A program made the translations under genes and the position numbers. The notes under the pieces were generated by a model, which did no database searches, was not told where the DNA came from, and saw only the letters and a list, made by a program, of their open reading frames with translations. 64,000 bases of DNA, taken from Niabella beijingensis. Its GTDB lineage: Bacteria > Bacteroidota > Bacteroidia > Chitinophagales > Chitinophagaceae. The stretch covers positions 62,001-126,000 of the forward strand of contig NZ_JAIQDI010000001.1 in assembly GCF_020034665.1 (NCBI RefSeq), in the 5' to 3' direction. Shown here piece by piece: positions 46,246 through 55,685 of this stretch. Each line of letters starts with the position of its first letter. The stretch's first letter is position 1.

Positions 46246-47247
46246 TCAGCGCTCCTGCTCCAGATAATACAGACTGCCGACATCCATCACCAGTTTATCT
46301 GCGCCACCGGAAGGATCGGCCACAAACGATGCCTTCACCACTGCTGTGCGGCGGGGCTGCACACTTGTAGCCGAATTATGCGTATGGAACACATAATTCA
46401 TAGAACCATCCGGATCAAAAAACACATCGCCGTGCCCGCTGCCCGGCTTGCCGGTGTTCGTCATACTCAATACCGGATTTTCTGCTGCCTTGGTCCAGGG
46501 CCCGAGTGGGTGGCTGGCCGTGGCATAGCCAACCGCGTATTGCTGATTTTCGAAATGATTGGCCGAATAGATCAGATAATAGATGCCTTTATGCCGGAGC
46601 ACTGTAGGCCCTTCCACCACCCGCGCCTGTATTATTTCCCAGGGCGCCGTAGCAGTAATACAAAGCGTCCGGCTTTTTTTATCAATGGCTGTAAAGTCAT
46701 CATTAATAGAAGCCACATAAATCTTATTACCGTTGGTAATATCTACATGATAAAGGTACTTTTTACCATCTTCATCAAAGAAAACATACGGATCAATATT
46801 CTTCTGATCAAAAGCGATGGCTTCTTTTGCATAAAAGGGCCCTTCGGGCGAAGGAGCAGTACCAATGGCGATCTGTTCGTTCGCTACATAGGCCATATAA
46901 AATTTATTTCCTGCCTTCCAGACCTGCGGAGCCCAGAATCCCCTGGTACCAAAGGATCCCGGCGTACTTACGGCGCCCCCCCCGGAGGCGGCCGCCCCCA
47001 GCTTCCAGCGTTTCTTATCGGTAGTTACAAAAACCCGGATCCCTTTGTCGGGCACCACGCCATCTGTACCATACAGGTAGTATTTTCCCTGATCGGTAAA
47101 AATGGTCGGATCCGCCTGATAAAGGGGTTGAGTGGTTACAGAAGGTGGCGGCTTTTCTCCCTTTTCCGGTTCGGATTTACTGCAGGCGCTGCACAGGCCG
47201 GCAGCAACACCACAGAACAAAGCAAGCATTCGATGGCTCCGGATCAT
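46246..47247 (-). CDS. GH43-family glycosidase lipoprotein
   Basis: Predicted five-bladed beta-propeller glycosidase, 333 residues from the ATG at 47247; an upstream ATG at 47307 would give an over-long n-region. Lipoprotein signal ends in AAGLCSAC. The three GH43 acidic residues appear: ADPTIFTD (base Asp), NIDPYVFFDEDG (pKa-modulating Asp) and VVEGPTVLRHKG (acid Glu). GH43 includes arabinofuranosidases, xylosidases and galactofuranosidases; a galactofuranosidase or L-arabinofuranosidase role fits a mycobacterial-type arabinogalactan, but this is inference. Fourth gene of the SusC operon. Confidence 0.88.
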   Translation of the reverse strand: MIRSHRMLALFCGVAAGLCSACSKSEPEKGEKPPPSVTTQPLYQADPTIFTDQGKYYLYGTDGVVPDKGIRVFVTTDKKRWKLGAAASGGGAVSTPGSFGTRGFWAPQVWKAGNKFYMAYVANEQIAIGTAPSPEGPFYAKEAIAFDQKNIDPYVFFDEDGKKYLYHVDITNGNKIYVASINDDFTAIDKKSRTLCITATAPWEIIQARVVEGPTVLRHKGIYYLIYSANHFENQQYAVGYATASHPLGPWTKAAENPVLSMTNTGKPGSGHGDVFFDPDGSMNYVFHTHNSATSVQPRRTAVVKASFVADPSGGADKLVMDVGSLYYLEQER

Positions 47248-47334
47248 GCGCCGGTGCCCCTTCCCCTTATTTATTATTTCGATAAAACCGTTGTCTGCTT
47301 TTTGCATATACTCTTTCTTTTAATGATCCCGTTC

Positions 47335-48558
47335 TTATTCGATGTACCGGGCCGGATCAAATTTATACCGGTACAGATCCCCGTTGGCATCCAGTGCCAG
47401 GATGTCTTTATCAATAACGGTCAACCGCTCATACATATTCCACCCTGTGCCCACCAGTATCCGGTCCCCGGGAACAGCTTCCTCCGACATTTTATACAGC
47501 CACAGGTTACCGTCAAAACCCAGGGCCAGCAGATAACCCTGCCAGGCCATTACCTGCCGGTAGTTACCAAAGTCGGCCCCCACCGTGGTCTTGGGTGCAT
47601 CTACCCGGGAAAGCAACGGCTGCCGCAGAAGATTACCGGAGCTTTTCTCTACCAGCAGGAAATAATTTTTAAATGGTATAATGGTGGCATACTTATCCCA
47701 GAAATCACCCAGCCACCACTCTTCCCAGACCGGGCTGGCCTGGTGCATGGTCAGATCGGGTTCCCATTTAAAATAGAACAACCCTGCCCAGTAAGGATAA
47801 TTACGCACCACAATATCGGTTTCATTGATATAGTACCAGGATTCACTGGCATTCCAGTCGACACCGATCACTTTCGGAACCGGATCAAAACTGCCGTCCG
47901 CTTTCGGTGAATAAAGATTCAGGTCATTGTTCTTATGCCGGGCAACCAGTGTGTTCTGCCGTCCCCTTGCCAGTATGATGCGGTCTTTGTTCGCCCAGTC
48001 GAGCACCGGCCCCAGCGACAATACCTTCTGACGGGGTTCAATTGCTGCCACGTAAGAACGGGTAAAGATGTAATAAGTGGTACCATTGATATTGCTGATG
48101 GGCTGTCCACCTGCTGCTGTAACACCCAGGGGTAACATATACGAACGAAAGGGCTCCACATCACTGGTTCTAATATGCAGCGATAAGGTGGCTGTCGACC
48201 GTTGTCCCCTGGGGATCACGGCATGCTGCTCAAACTGGTAACTGCCGCCCGGCAGAGGGGCATAGTCCGTATTGTACCGCTCGTTAAAACTGTCTACCAG
48301 CGCCGGCTTCACCTCAAACTGGATCGCCAGATCGCTCGCTGCCGGTGAAATGCCGCCCAGGTATGCATTGTAAGAAAAGGCATAGGTGGTATCTGCAAGC
48401 GGCAGGCCGGTGGTATAGGGATTGTTTACAACCGCACGCGGCATATAAACATTCGCATATTGTCCTGGATCCGGCACGTCAACGTTTACGGGAGGTTCTT
48501 TGCTGCAGGAAAATAAGGCCAGCGCCAGGATGATATAGCTGTATATATTTTTTTTCAT
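47335..48558 (-). CDS. DUF1735-type surface glycan-binding lipoprotein
   Basis: 407 residues from ATG 48558 with lipoprotein signal MKKNIYSYIILALALFSC. N-terminal DUF1735 domain (about 35-160; YANVYMPRA, FNERYNTDYAPLPGGSYQFE, VIPRGQRSTATLSLHIRTSD) followed by a propeller-like C-terminal domain with repeating aromatic blades (WYYINETDIVVRNYPYW). DUF1735 proteins usually follow SusD and bind glycan on the cell surface, as SusE-like proteins. It lies 29 bp after SusD. Confidence 0.87.
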   Translation of the reverse strand: MKKNIYSYIILALALFSCSKEPPVNVDVPDPGQYANVYMPRAVVNNPYTTGLPLADTTYAFSYNAYLGGISPAASDLAIQFEVKPALVDSFNERYNTDYAPLPGGSYQFEQHAVIPRGQRSTATLSLHIRTSDVEPFRSYMLPLGVTAAGGQPISNINGTTYYIFTRSYVAAIEPRQKVLSLGPVLDWANKDRIILARGRQNTLVARHKNNDLNLYSPKADGSFDPVPKVIGVDWNASESWYYINETDIVVRNYPYWAGLFYFKWEPDLTMHQASPVWEEWWLGDFWDKYATIIPFKNYFLLVEKSSGNLLRQPLLSRVDAPKTTVGADFGNYRQVMAWQGYLLALGFDGNLWLYKMSEEAVPGDRILVGTGWNMYERLTVIDKDILALDANGDLYRYKFDPARYIE

Positions 48559-48587
48559 TGATGTATTTTTTAAAAATGAACACCTGT

Positions 48588-50378
48588 CTACCAACTCTGG
48601 TTCTGCACCAGGTTCGGATTCTTATTGATTTCTGCCTGCTGGATCGGCCACAGATAATGCTTGGGCGCCACGAAGACCCTTTTTTCGATAACGGTCCTTT
48701 TATAAAAAGCGTCGTCCTGCAAACCTGTTCCCGCAGCTATGTTCATACCGTGGATTTCTTTATTATCCAGGTTCTGTGCGATCTTCCAGCGGTGTGTGTC
48801 AAAATACCGGTGTGCTTCAAAAGCCATTTCGATCCTTCTTTCATGGCGTATCTTTTCCCGCATCCCATCCCTGGATAATCCAGCAGGCAATCCCGGCAGG
48901 CCGGCACGGTTGCGGATGGCATCCACATATTTATATACATCGGCAACCGGACCTTCTGCTTCATTCAGTGCTTCCGCATAATTCAGGTACTGTTCCCCCA
49001 ACCGGTAATAAATAAATGTATTTAATGAAAACCGGTTCTGGATGATATCCGAGTTCGGATCCACACATTTTTTTTGCAGATAGCCCGAGATGCAGTAATC
49101 CGACCCGGCAGAGCCTTTGCCATCTTTTCCTGAATTCCAGAGTTCGATTTTCCGTCCCTTCCATTCGGCCCCGCTGAAATTGATGCTGGCATAAAAACGG
49201 GGTTCCCTGTTGGTGTACATCTTCCTTATACCCGGCCTCCATCTTGATGAGTCCTTGGTATCTGTAGCATACCCGGTTTCAACATATCCGGATGAGGTAT
49301 TAATAACCGGTGATCCATCAGTGTTGTAACCGATGATCGGAGCCATTCCATTGTCCATTTCATAGGCGTCCACCAGTTCCTGCAAGGGGCAGAAGATGGA
49401 AAAACCGCCATAGCCCAGGGGATTGGAACACCGCTCAAAGTGACTGTTAAAGCCCAGTAACCGGGCATACAACACTTCTTCGTTGTTCCGCACAAGAAAC
49501 AGTTGCTGATAATTTTTAACCGGGTCGTTATCAGAAGAACGGTATAAGCGATAGCCCGCGGCCTCACATTCATCAATACACTGTTTTGCAGCGTTGGCTG
49601 CTGCCCGCCAGCGTTGCGCGTCATAGCCGGGAAATAATTTCAGCCCGTCCCTGTTCGCCACATTCGCATAATCGGGGTTGCCGTTCCACAGCGGGCTGGC
49701 CATATAAAGCAATGCCTGTGCCTTAAGCGCGAGCGCCGTGGCCCGCGTAACCCGGCCGATCTTATCCAGTGAAACTTTCATGGGCAGGTCTGCCGCTGCC
49801 CGGTCGCAATCAGCAGCAATAAAACCGATCACGGAATCGATCGGGCTCCGGTGTATCTGGTAAAAATCATCATCCAGTTTATAGGTATGATCAGCGATCG
49901 GAATGGGGCCATGGATCCGGGCCAGGAAAAAATGATACATCGCACGCAGCAGTATCGCCTCGGCTTTCCAGGTCTTCTTTTCGGTAGCATCCATTGGTAC
50001 CCGATCCACATTATCGATAAAGATATTCGTCTTGCGGATGCCTTCATACATATAGCCCCAGATGTCCGGCCAGAAATAGTCCGCACTCCAGGCGCCGGAA
50101 TTTAATAAATGGCTGTAGGCCCGGGTGTACGTGATTTCCATTTCATCACAGGCCCCGGTGAACGGGTTCCGTGTGGGATCATCTGCAGCATTGGCCATCG
50201 TGGGAATATTGCTGTAGGCCCCTGCCAGCCACCGCTCTGCATAAGACCTTCTTGTAAAAACCGAATCAAGAGTAATATCTTCTTCCGGCGATTTATCAAG
50301 AAAATTTTTCTTACAACCAAAGTTGCCGGCGAGGAGCATCGTTGTAAAAAAAGAAAGTATGATTATTTTAATTTTCAT
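48588..50378 (-). CDS. SusD/RagB-type glycan-binding lipoprotein
   Basis: 596 residues, lipoprotein signal ending LLAGNFGC, then FLDKSPEEDITLDSVFTRRS and the SusD RAMYHFFLARIHGPIPI helix. C-terminal GLPAGLSRDGMREKIRHERR and EMAFEAHRYFDTHRWK are typical of RagB/SusD. It is 11 bp downstream of its SusC partner. Sequence differs clearly from the SusD at 39344, so the two pairs probably bind different oligosaccharides of the same polymer. Confidence 0.95.
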   Translation of the reverse strand: MKIKIIILSFFTTMLLAGNFGCKKNFLDKSPEEDITLDSVFTRRSYAERWLAGAYSNIPTMANAADDPTRNPFTGACDEMEITYTRAYSHLLNSGAWSADYFWPDIWGYMYEGIRKTNIFIDNVDRVPMDATEKKTWKAEAILLRAMYHFFLARIHGPIPIADHTYKLDDDFYQIHRSPIDSVIGFIAADCDRAAADLPMKVSLDKIGRVTRATALALKAQALLYMASPLWNGNPDYANVANRDGLKLFPGYDAQRWRAAANAAKQCIDECEAAGYRLYRSSDNDPVKNYQQLFLVRNNEEVLYARLLGFNSHFERCSNPLGYGGFSIFCPLQELVDAYEMDNGMAPIIGYNTDGSPVINTSSGYVETGYATDTKDSSRWRPGIRKMYTNREPRFYASINFSGAEWKGRKIELWNSGKDGKGSAGSDYCISGYLQKKCVDPNSDIIQNRFSLNTFIYYRLGEQYLNYAEALNEAEGPVADVYKYVDAIRNRAGLPGLPAGLSRDGMREKIRHERRIEMAFEAHRYFDTHRWKIAQNLDNKEIHGMNIAAGTGLQDDAFYKRTVIEKRVFVAPKHYLWPIQQAEINKNPNLVQNQSW

Positions 50379-50389
50379 AGCTGTAAAAT

Positions 50390-53300
50390 TTAGAATGTAA
50401 GTTGCAGCCCCAAATTGACGCTTCTTTGCAAAGGATAAGTGGGGGTACCATAATTCGCTTCAGGGTCAGCCACTTTGATATGATCCCATGTGAACAGGTT
50501 CATACCATTTACAAAAGCGCGGATCCCGCTAAGGCCGTACCTTTCAATTGCGCGGATCTTAAAGCTATACGCCACCTCTGCACTTTTCAGCCGTACATAT
50601 GCCGCATTTTTCAGGTACAGGGTATTGGTCCGGTTGTTATTGATGTTATTCTCCCAGGATGCAGCAGGATATCTGGCATTGGAATTATCGGCACCCGGTA
50701 TCCAGCGGTTGTCATAATATTCGCGCATCAGGTTATAGGTACCTACCCCGAAATGAAAGGGATACATGGAGGCTTCATCCAGGAAAGTGCTTGCCATGGC
50801 AACCCCCTGGAAAAACAGGCTCAGTTCAAATCCCTTGTATCCCACCGTTCCTCCCACTCCATATACCAGTTGCGGCGTGCGGGGATAACCAATGGGTACA
50901 CGGTCAAAATCATCAATGACCCCATCCCCGTTCGTATCCTGGTATTTGATATCCCCCGGTCTTACCTGCTCCATATATTTTTGCAGGGGACTGTTATCAA
51001 TATCTGCCTGATCTTTAAAGAACCCGATAGCCACCAGCCCCATCGGCTGGTCGATCGGCAATCCTACATAAGACTGGTAAGAATACCTTGCCGGCGGATC
51101 ATCGTTCTTTTCAACAAAACTCCGGGCGTATGTGATCGTTCCCCGCAGGTTATAAAAAAAGCTGCTTTGGTAATTCTTCTTCCATTCCACCACACCGTCG
51201 ATACCATAATTCTTCGCTTCACCCAGGTTGCCGTAAGGAATGGTCCACGGAAAAAAGCCGGTAACCCTTGGGATCACATTCCGTTGTATCAATATGCCCT
51301 TACGGTATTCCCGGAACCCGTCCAGCTGCAGGGTCAGTTGACCATTGAGCAGTTCCAGGTCGATACCTAAATTTGATTTGGTGGCCACCTCCCAGGTAAC
51401 ATCTGCAAGTCCGATGTCGGATTCCTCGATGCCCGGCAGCCAGGCCTGGTTTTCCCCGAACCAGGTAGACTGGGCAGTGGTGGTATTGATCCGGGTGATG
51501 TATAAGAACCGCCGCACATCATCACGTACTTTATCATTCCCTACTTTACCATAGGAACCTCTCAGCTTCAAACTGCTGATGAAGCCGGAGTTCCAGAATT
51601 TTTCATTGCTGACCACCCAGCCGGCAGACACCGAAGGAAAGAAGCCAAACCGCTTTCCGGGCGGGAACTGCTCTGAACCATTGTATCCCGCATTAAACTC
51701 CAGCAGGTACCGGGTATCATATGCATAGGTCAGCCTTGTGGCAAGGCCCTGCCGGCGGCGGGGCAGGTTGTTGACAGAAGAATTGGCGACCAGCCATACT
51801 TCTTCTCTCCTGTTGCCCAGTAATAAGCCGGTAACGGTATGCGCACCAAAACTCCGGTTGTAGTTCAGGGACAACTCCTGGTAAAAGTTCCGGTTGGCCG
51901 CATTATTGGTTCCAAAACCCATGGGTTGTTCCTCGCGGATGGTTTTATAGATACCTGCCCCATCGGCATCATAACCGGTGAGTTCTTTTATACCAAAGGT
52001 CTTCCGGCGGTCGACAAAATTATGGTATAAATGATCGTATGAAAATAACGCGCGCAGATTCAGTCCTTTTGTAACCAGGGATGACAGGTCCCATTTTGCC
52101 ACCACAGTACCCTGTACGGTATTCCGTTCCTGTGTACTGTATCCCGATCTTGTCAGCAACGCCCAGGGATTATTCTGCAGATAGGAGGTACTGCGTCCGG
52201 CAACAGAACCATCCGGGTTTGTAACAGGATAATTAATAGGCGAAGTTATTTTTATGGCAGAAAAAATGTCGGGAGCGCCGGTACCCGGATAGTTCCCTTT
52301 CTGAAAGATGCCGCCGATACCCATTTGGATATTGATGGATTTCGAAACATTTATATCCACATTCGATTTAAAATCATAGCGTTTCATCTGCGCATTGGTG
52401 GGGTACGGATTGGAAGGATCTTCCTTATAGATACCGTTCAGGATACTATAGCCCAGGTTCACATAATATTTTGCAACATCACCGCCGCCCGTTATGCCCA
52501 GGTTGTTGATGGTTTGTGTGGTTTTCTTTTTCAGGGCCACATCGGTCCAGTTTACATCAGGATACAGGTACGGATCAGATCCGTCTTTGAATTTCTGCAG
52601 CTGGTCCTCCGTATAGGCCGGCGCCCTTCCCGAACGTACTGACGCCTCGTTGATCAGTGATGCATACTCCCATCCGTTGATATAATCAGGCAGCCGGAGT
52701 GCGGTCAGCACAGCATTCTCCGTCCGGAACACCACTTTGGGTTTTCCCTGGACGCCTCTCTTGGTCGTGATCAGGATCACCCCGTTGGCGCCCTGCACGC
52801 CATAAACGGCGGTAGCGGATGCATCCTTTAGCATCGTAATGCTCTCCACCTCCTGAACATTCACCAGGTTGATATCCCGTTCCACTCCATCTACCAGGAT
52901 CAACGGGTTCCGGTTGTTCCAGGTACCGAAGCCCCGGATAAAGATCTGGGCACCATCGTAACCCGGCTCCCCCGAACTTTGGCGGGTAATGATCCCCGGC
53001 ATACTTCCGGCCAGCGCATTGGAAAGGGATGGTGTGGCAATGCGTTGCACGTTGGATACGGACACACTGGAAACCGCTCCTGTTACGGTCACTTTTTTTT
53101 GGGTTCCGTACCCCACTACCACCACTTCGTTCATCTTTTGCTCTTCCAGGTCCGGCTGCATTTTTATAGCAATGGACCGTTGTATACCCGGCAGCAACTC
53201 TTGTGTGACATAGCCCTGGTAGGTAATGACCAGCGAATCACCCGGCCGCACTTCCAGCATAAACGCCCCAGCCACATCGGTGATCGTTCCGCGGCTGGTA

Positions 53301-53554
53301 TGGGGCACCGAAACCGAAGCACCCGGCAGCGGATTGTCTTTTTCATTAACTACGGTTCCTCTAAGTACCCAGGACTCAGGAGGAACAGTATCCTGCCAGA
53401 GCGGGATACCGGCCGTTACTGCCGTCTTACGCTCCCCGGCAGCATACAAAGCAGCAGCCATTAGCTGGAATAGGCCCCATAACAGCAGGTACCGGACAAA
53501 TATTCCGGGCCGTCTGGACAGGCATCCAAAAAAATCAGACTTCATAAGCATCAT
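50390..53554 (-). CDS. SusC/RagA-type TonB-dependent glycan receptor
   Basis: 1054 residues. Hydrophobic N-terminal signal (LLLWGLFQLMAAALYAAG), carboxypeptidase-regulatory-like domain (LRGTVVNEKDNPLPGASVSV), TonB box and plug (NEVVVVGYGTQKKVTVTGAV; LKDASATAVYGVQGANGVIL) and barrel ending SVNLGLQLTF. First gene of SusC-SusD-DUF1735-GH43-DUF4091. Two copies of the proposed LacI operator lie within 70 bp upstream of its ATG, one directly next to it. The ATG at 53545 is an alternative start. Confidence 0.96.
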   Translation of the reverse strand: MMLMKSDFFGCLSRRPGIFVRYLLLWGLFQLMAAALYAAGERKTAVTAGIPLWQDTVPPESWVLRGTVVNEKDNPLPGASVSVPHTSRGTITDVAGAFMLEVRPGDSLVITYQGYVTQELLPGIQRSIAIKMQPDLEEQKMNEVVVVGYGTQKKVTVTGAVSSVSVSNVQRIATPSLSNALAGSMPGIITRQSSGEPGYDGAQIFIRGFGTWNNRNPLILVDGVERDINLVNVQEVESITMLKDASATAVYGVQGANGVILITTKRGVQGKPKVVFRTENAVLTALRLPDYINGWEYASLINEASVRSGRAPAYTEDQLQKFKDGSDPYLYPDVNWTDVALKKKTTQTINNLGITGGGDVAKYYVNLGYSILNGIYKEDPSNPYPTNAQMKRYDFKSNVDINVSKSINIQMGIGGIFQKGNYPGTGAPDIFSAIKITSPINYPVTNPDGSVAGRSTSYLQNNPWALLTRSGYSTQERNTVQGTVVAKWDLSSLVTKGLNLRALFSYDHLYHNFVDRRKTFGIKELTGYDADGAGIYKTIREEQPMGFGTNNAANRNFYQELSLNYNRSFGAHTVTGLLLGNRREEVWLVANSSVNNLPRRRQGLATRLTYAYDTRYLLEFNAGYNGSEQFPPGKRFGFFPSVSAGWVVSNEKFWNSGFISSLKLRGSYGKVGNDKVRDDVRRFLYITRINTTTAQSTWFGENQAWLPGIEESDIGLADVTWEVATKSNLGIDLELLNGQLTLQLDGFREYRKGILIQRNVIPRVTGFFPWTIPYGNLGEAKNYGIDGVVEWKKNYQSSFFYNLRGTITYARSFVEKNDDPPARYSYQSYVGLPIDQPMGLVAIGFFKDQADIDNSPLQKYMEQVRPGDIKYQDTNGDGVIDDFDRVPIGYPRTPQLVYGVGGTVGYKGFELSLFFQGVAMASTFLDEASMYPFHFGVGTYNLMREYYDNRWIPGADNSNARYPAASWENNINNNRTNTLYLKNAAYVRLKSAEVAYSFKIRAIERYGLSGIRAFVNGMNLFTWDHIKVADPEANYGTPTYPLQRSVNLGLQLTF

Positions 53555-53556
53555 TT

Positions 53557-53568
53557 TTAATCGTTAAC
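53557..53568. promoter_or_regulatory. Proposed LacI operator, proximal copy before SusC (53554)
   Basis: TTAATCGTTAAC, matching 10 of 12 positions of TTAATCGTTTAA-type sites, located 2 bp before the ATG. Its centre is 50 bp from the distal copy, close to five helical turns, which would allow cooperative binding. Confidence 0.5.
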
Positions 53569-53604
53569 AGAATTCTCATACGAATACGAGCATGTTTTAT
53601 TTTA

Positions 53605-53620
53605 GTTTAATCGTTTAAGC
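53605..53620. promoter_or_regulatory. Proposed LacI operator, distal copy before SusC (53554)
   Basis: GTTTAATCGTTTAAGC, same central CG and arms as the sites at 44440, 60063 and 63456. On the minus strand it follows a weak -7-like TCCGGTTG in the same relative position as in the other promoters. Confidence 0.6.
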
Positions 53621-54101
53621 AACCGGACCAAAAAAACCGCCACATTTCATGCGTGTGCATGGCAAACACCGCAGCTGTTACACTTTATATGCTTTCTTTT
53701 GGGGCAATGCCCTTTTATGGCTGTTTTCAACTTCCCTGTCAGGCAATCACACAGCAGCTCCAACAAACGTTATCATTCCAAAAGGGCTGGTGCCCTTGTT
53801 TCATTATTGTTTCCCGGTATATTTCATCTGGTTTTTTCATGCCGGTTGATCCCGGCTTTTCTTTTCCAACAACAGCCTGCCCGCCTACAACAAATCACCA
53901 CTGCACCTGTATTCAGGAACAATTCTGCAGTATCATCCGATCGGTAAAGACCTTTAAAACATCCTTACTTTTCCAACACAAGGCAGCCACTCCTGTATCC
54001 CGGTCCTATCCGGTCCATAATAGTGACCGCTCCTGTTTTTGTCGATTCTACCCGCCTGCGGCCAGACGTCCTTTTTACCCTTTTTCAGCCGTTCTGCCCG
54101 G
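53621..54101. other. Intergenic gap between SusC and FucP-type permease genes
   Basis: About 480 bp. Upstream sequence of the SusC operon and downstream sequence of the permease gene. No gene, terminator or repeat recognised; open frames on the plus strand here have no domain or start signal. Confidence 0.5.
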
Positions 54102-55394
54102 TCAGGCTTTTACCTTATATCCGTTCACTGCATAATAAAGAATGAACAGGAACAAGGGAATGGGAACAAAGAAACCGGTAGCCATCCCATAGGTATCCGC
54201 AATGAGTCCCATCAACGGCGGAAATACGGCACCGCCCGCCACAGCCATCACCAGGAAGGAAGCTCCCTGTTTCGTTTTAACACCGAGTCCTTTAATAGCC
54301 AATGCGAATATCGTGGGGAACATGATCGACATAAAAAAGAATACGCCATAAAGCGCTATCAGCGAAGCCCATCCCATCTCAGAGGCCACTACCGGCAGCA
54401 ACACACAAACCGCGAGCGCATAAAGTGCCAGCATTCGTGTGGGTTTGAAGTACTTCATCAACGCACTGCCGGAGATACGCCCGATCATAAACAACAGGAA
54501 CCCGAGCGATAAAAAATATGGACCATACTTTACATCAAAACGGGGATGCATATCATGGTCGGTAACAAAATTGATCAGGTAGCTGAACACACCGGTCTGC
54601 GCCGCCACATAGCAGGCCTGAGCGATAAACCCCAGCACAAAATGCCGGTTCTCCCACAGGGGTTTCCTGGAAATATATCTTGGATCTGCCGGATCGGACA
54701 CTTCCATATCCGCTCCGGGAGTTGCAGAAATACCATGTCCGCCATGCGCGGCGTTTTCATCCTCCTCCGTAATTTCGGGCAGCTTCAGCCGCATAAAAAT
54801 AAAGGCCACAATCAATACTGCCAGTCCAATAATCGCAAAAGGCAGCACGATCGACATCATCTTCTCCCCTTCCACATGACTTTGATTGCCGTAAACATAT
54901 AAGGCGATGAGCGGGCCCACTACCCAGGCAAGTCCGTTGAAGGATTGCGAGAAATTGATCCGTCGTTCAGCGGTCTCGGGGGGACCCAGTTTGGTGGTAT
55001 AGGGATTCGCCGCTGTTTCGAGCGTGGTTAAACCTGCACCGATCACCAGGAGGCAGATCAGGAATAATATAAACGATTGCAAAGGGGCGGTTGCCGCAGC
55101 AAGCAGCGCTCCTGCTGCAAAAAGAATCAATCCAAAGATCACCCCTTTCTTATACCCGTATTTTTTCATGAACAAACCAGCGGGTATCGCCATGCCGAAA
55201 TAGGCACCATACAGCGAGAACTGGATAAAACTGGACTGCCATTTTTTCAAATGCAGCATTTCCTGGAAGTTCTTATCCAGTGTATCCAGCATACCATGTG
55301 CCACGCCCCAAAGAAAAAATAATGCGCTGATCGCCGCAAACGGCGCAACATAATTAACTCCGTCCCTGATAAAAAGTGATTTCTTTTTGCTCAT
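54102..55394 (-). CDS. FucP-type sugar:H+ symporter (MFS)
   Basis: Inner-membrane major facilitator of 430 residues, 12 predicted helices, start at ATG 55394 (MSKKKSLFIRDGVNYV); a frame opening 99 bp upstream adds an implausible extension. Family features: FFLWGVAHGMLDTLDKNFQE, KKYGYKKGVIFGLILFAAGA, GAGLTTLETAANPYTTKLGP and NFSQSFNGLAWVVGPLIA, all typical of the FHS/FucP group. FucP of E. coli carries L-fucose and also D-arabinose. Following FucI, it would import the monosaccharide that FucI isomerises; the context favours D-arabinose. Last gene of GH172-mutarotase-FucI-FucP unit; 291 bp separate it from fucI, so it may have extra control. Confidence 0.9.
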   Translation of the reverse strand: MSKKKSLFIRDGVNYVAPFAAISALFFLWGVAHGMLDTLDKNFQEMLHLKKWQSSFIQFSLYGAYFGMAIPAGLFMKKYGYKKGVIFGLILFAAGALLAAATAPLQSFILFLICLLVIGAGLTTLETAANPYTTKLGPPETAERRINFSQSFNGLAWVVGPLIALYVYGNQSHVEGEKMMSIVLPFAIIGLAVLIVAFIFMRLKLPEITEEDENAAHGGHGISATPGADMEVSDPADPRYISRKPLWENRHFVLGFIAQACYVAAQTGVFSYLINFVTDHDMHPRFDVKYGPYFLSLGFLLFMIGRISGSALMKYFKPTRMLALYALAVCVLLPVVASEMGWASLIALYGVFFFMSIMFPTIFALAIKGLGVKTKQGASFLVMAVAGGAVFPPLMGLIADTYGMATGFFVPIPLFLFILYYAVNGYKVKA

Positions 55395-55685
55395 ATTAAA
55401 TAGGTAGATTGAATGAAACTTTTTTTTTATACCGTGACGAACTTTTATCAAAAAACGGAACAGCAGGTGTACCGGACGCAGCAACCGGAACAATAAACGG
55501 TATAGCGCAGTTGAAGCCGACTGGCACCGGCAGCAAGAAAGTTATTCCATTTTTCATTGACATTCCCGATCGTTCTTTTAAAAGTTTATCAGCCGGTAAA
55601 ATACATATTTTTTGCAGAAACCCTACTTCAGGAACAATATCGGATACAAAAAGGTGAATATTGTTTACTCCCCCAAGCCACACTT

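Noticed and set aside
46378..47910. Long plus-strand open frame opposite GH43 and DUF1735 genes (510 codons)
   Set aside because: Covers two well-recognised minus-strand genes and has no family features.
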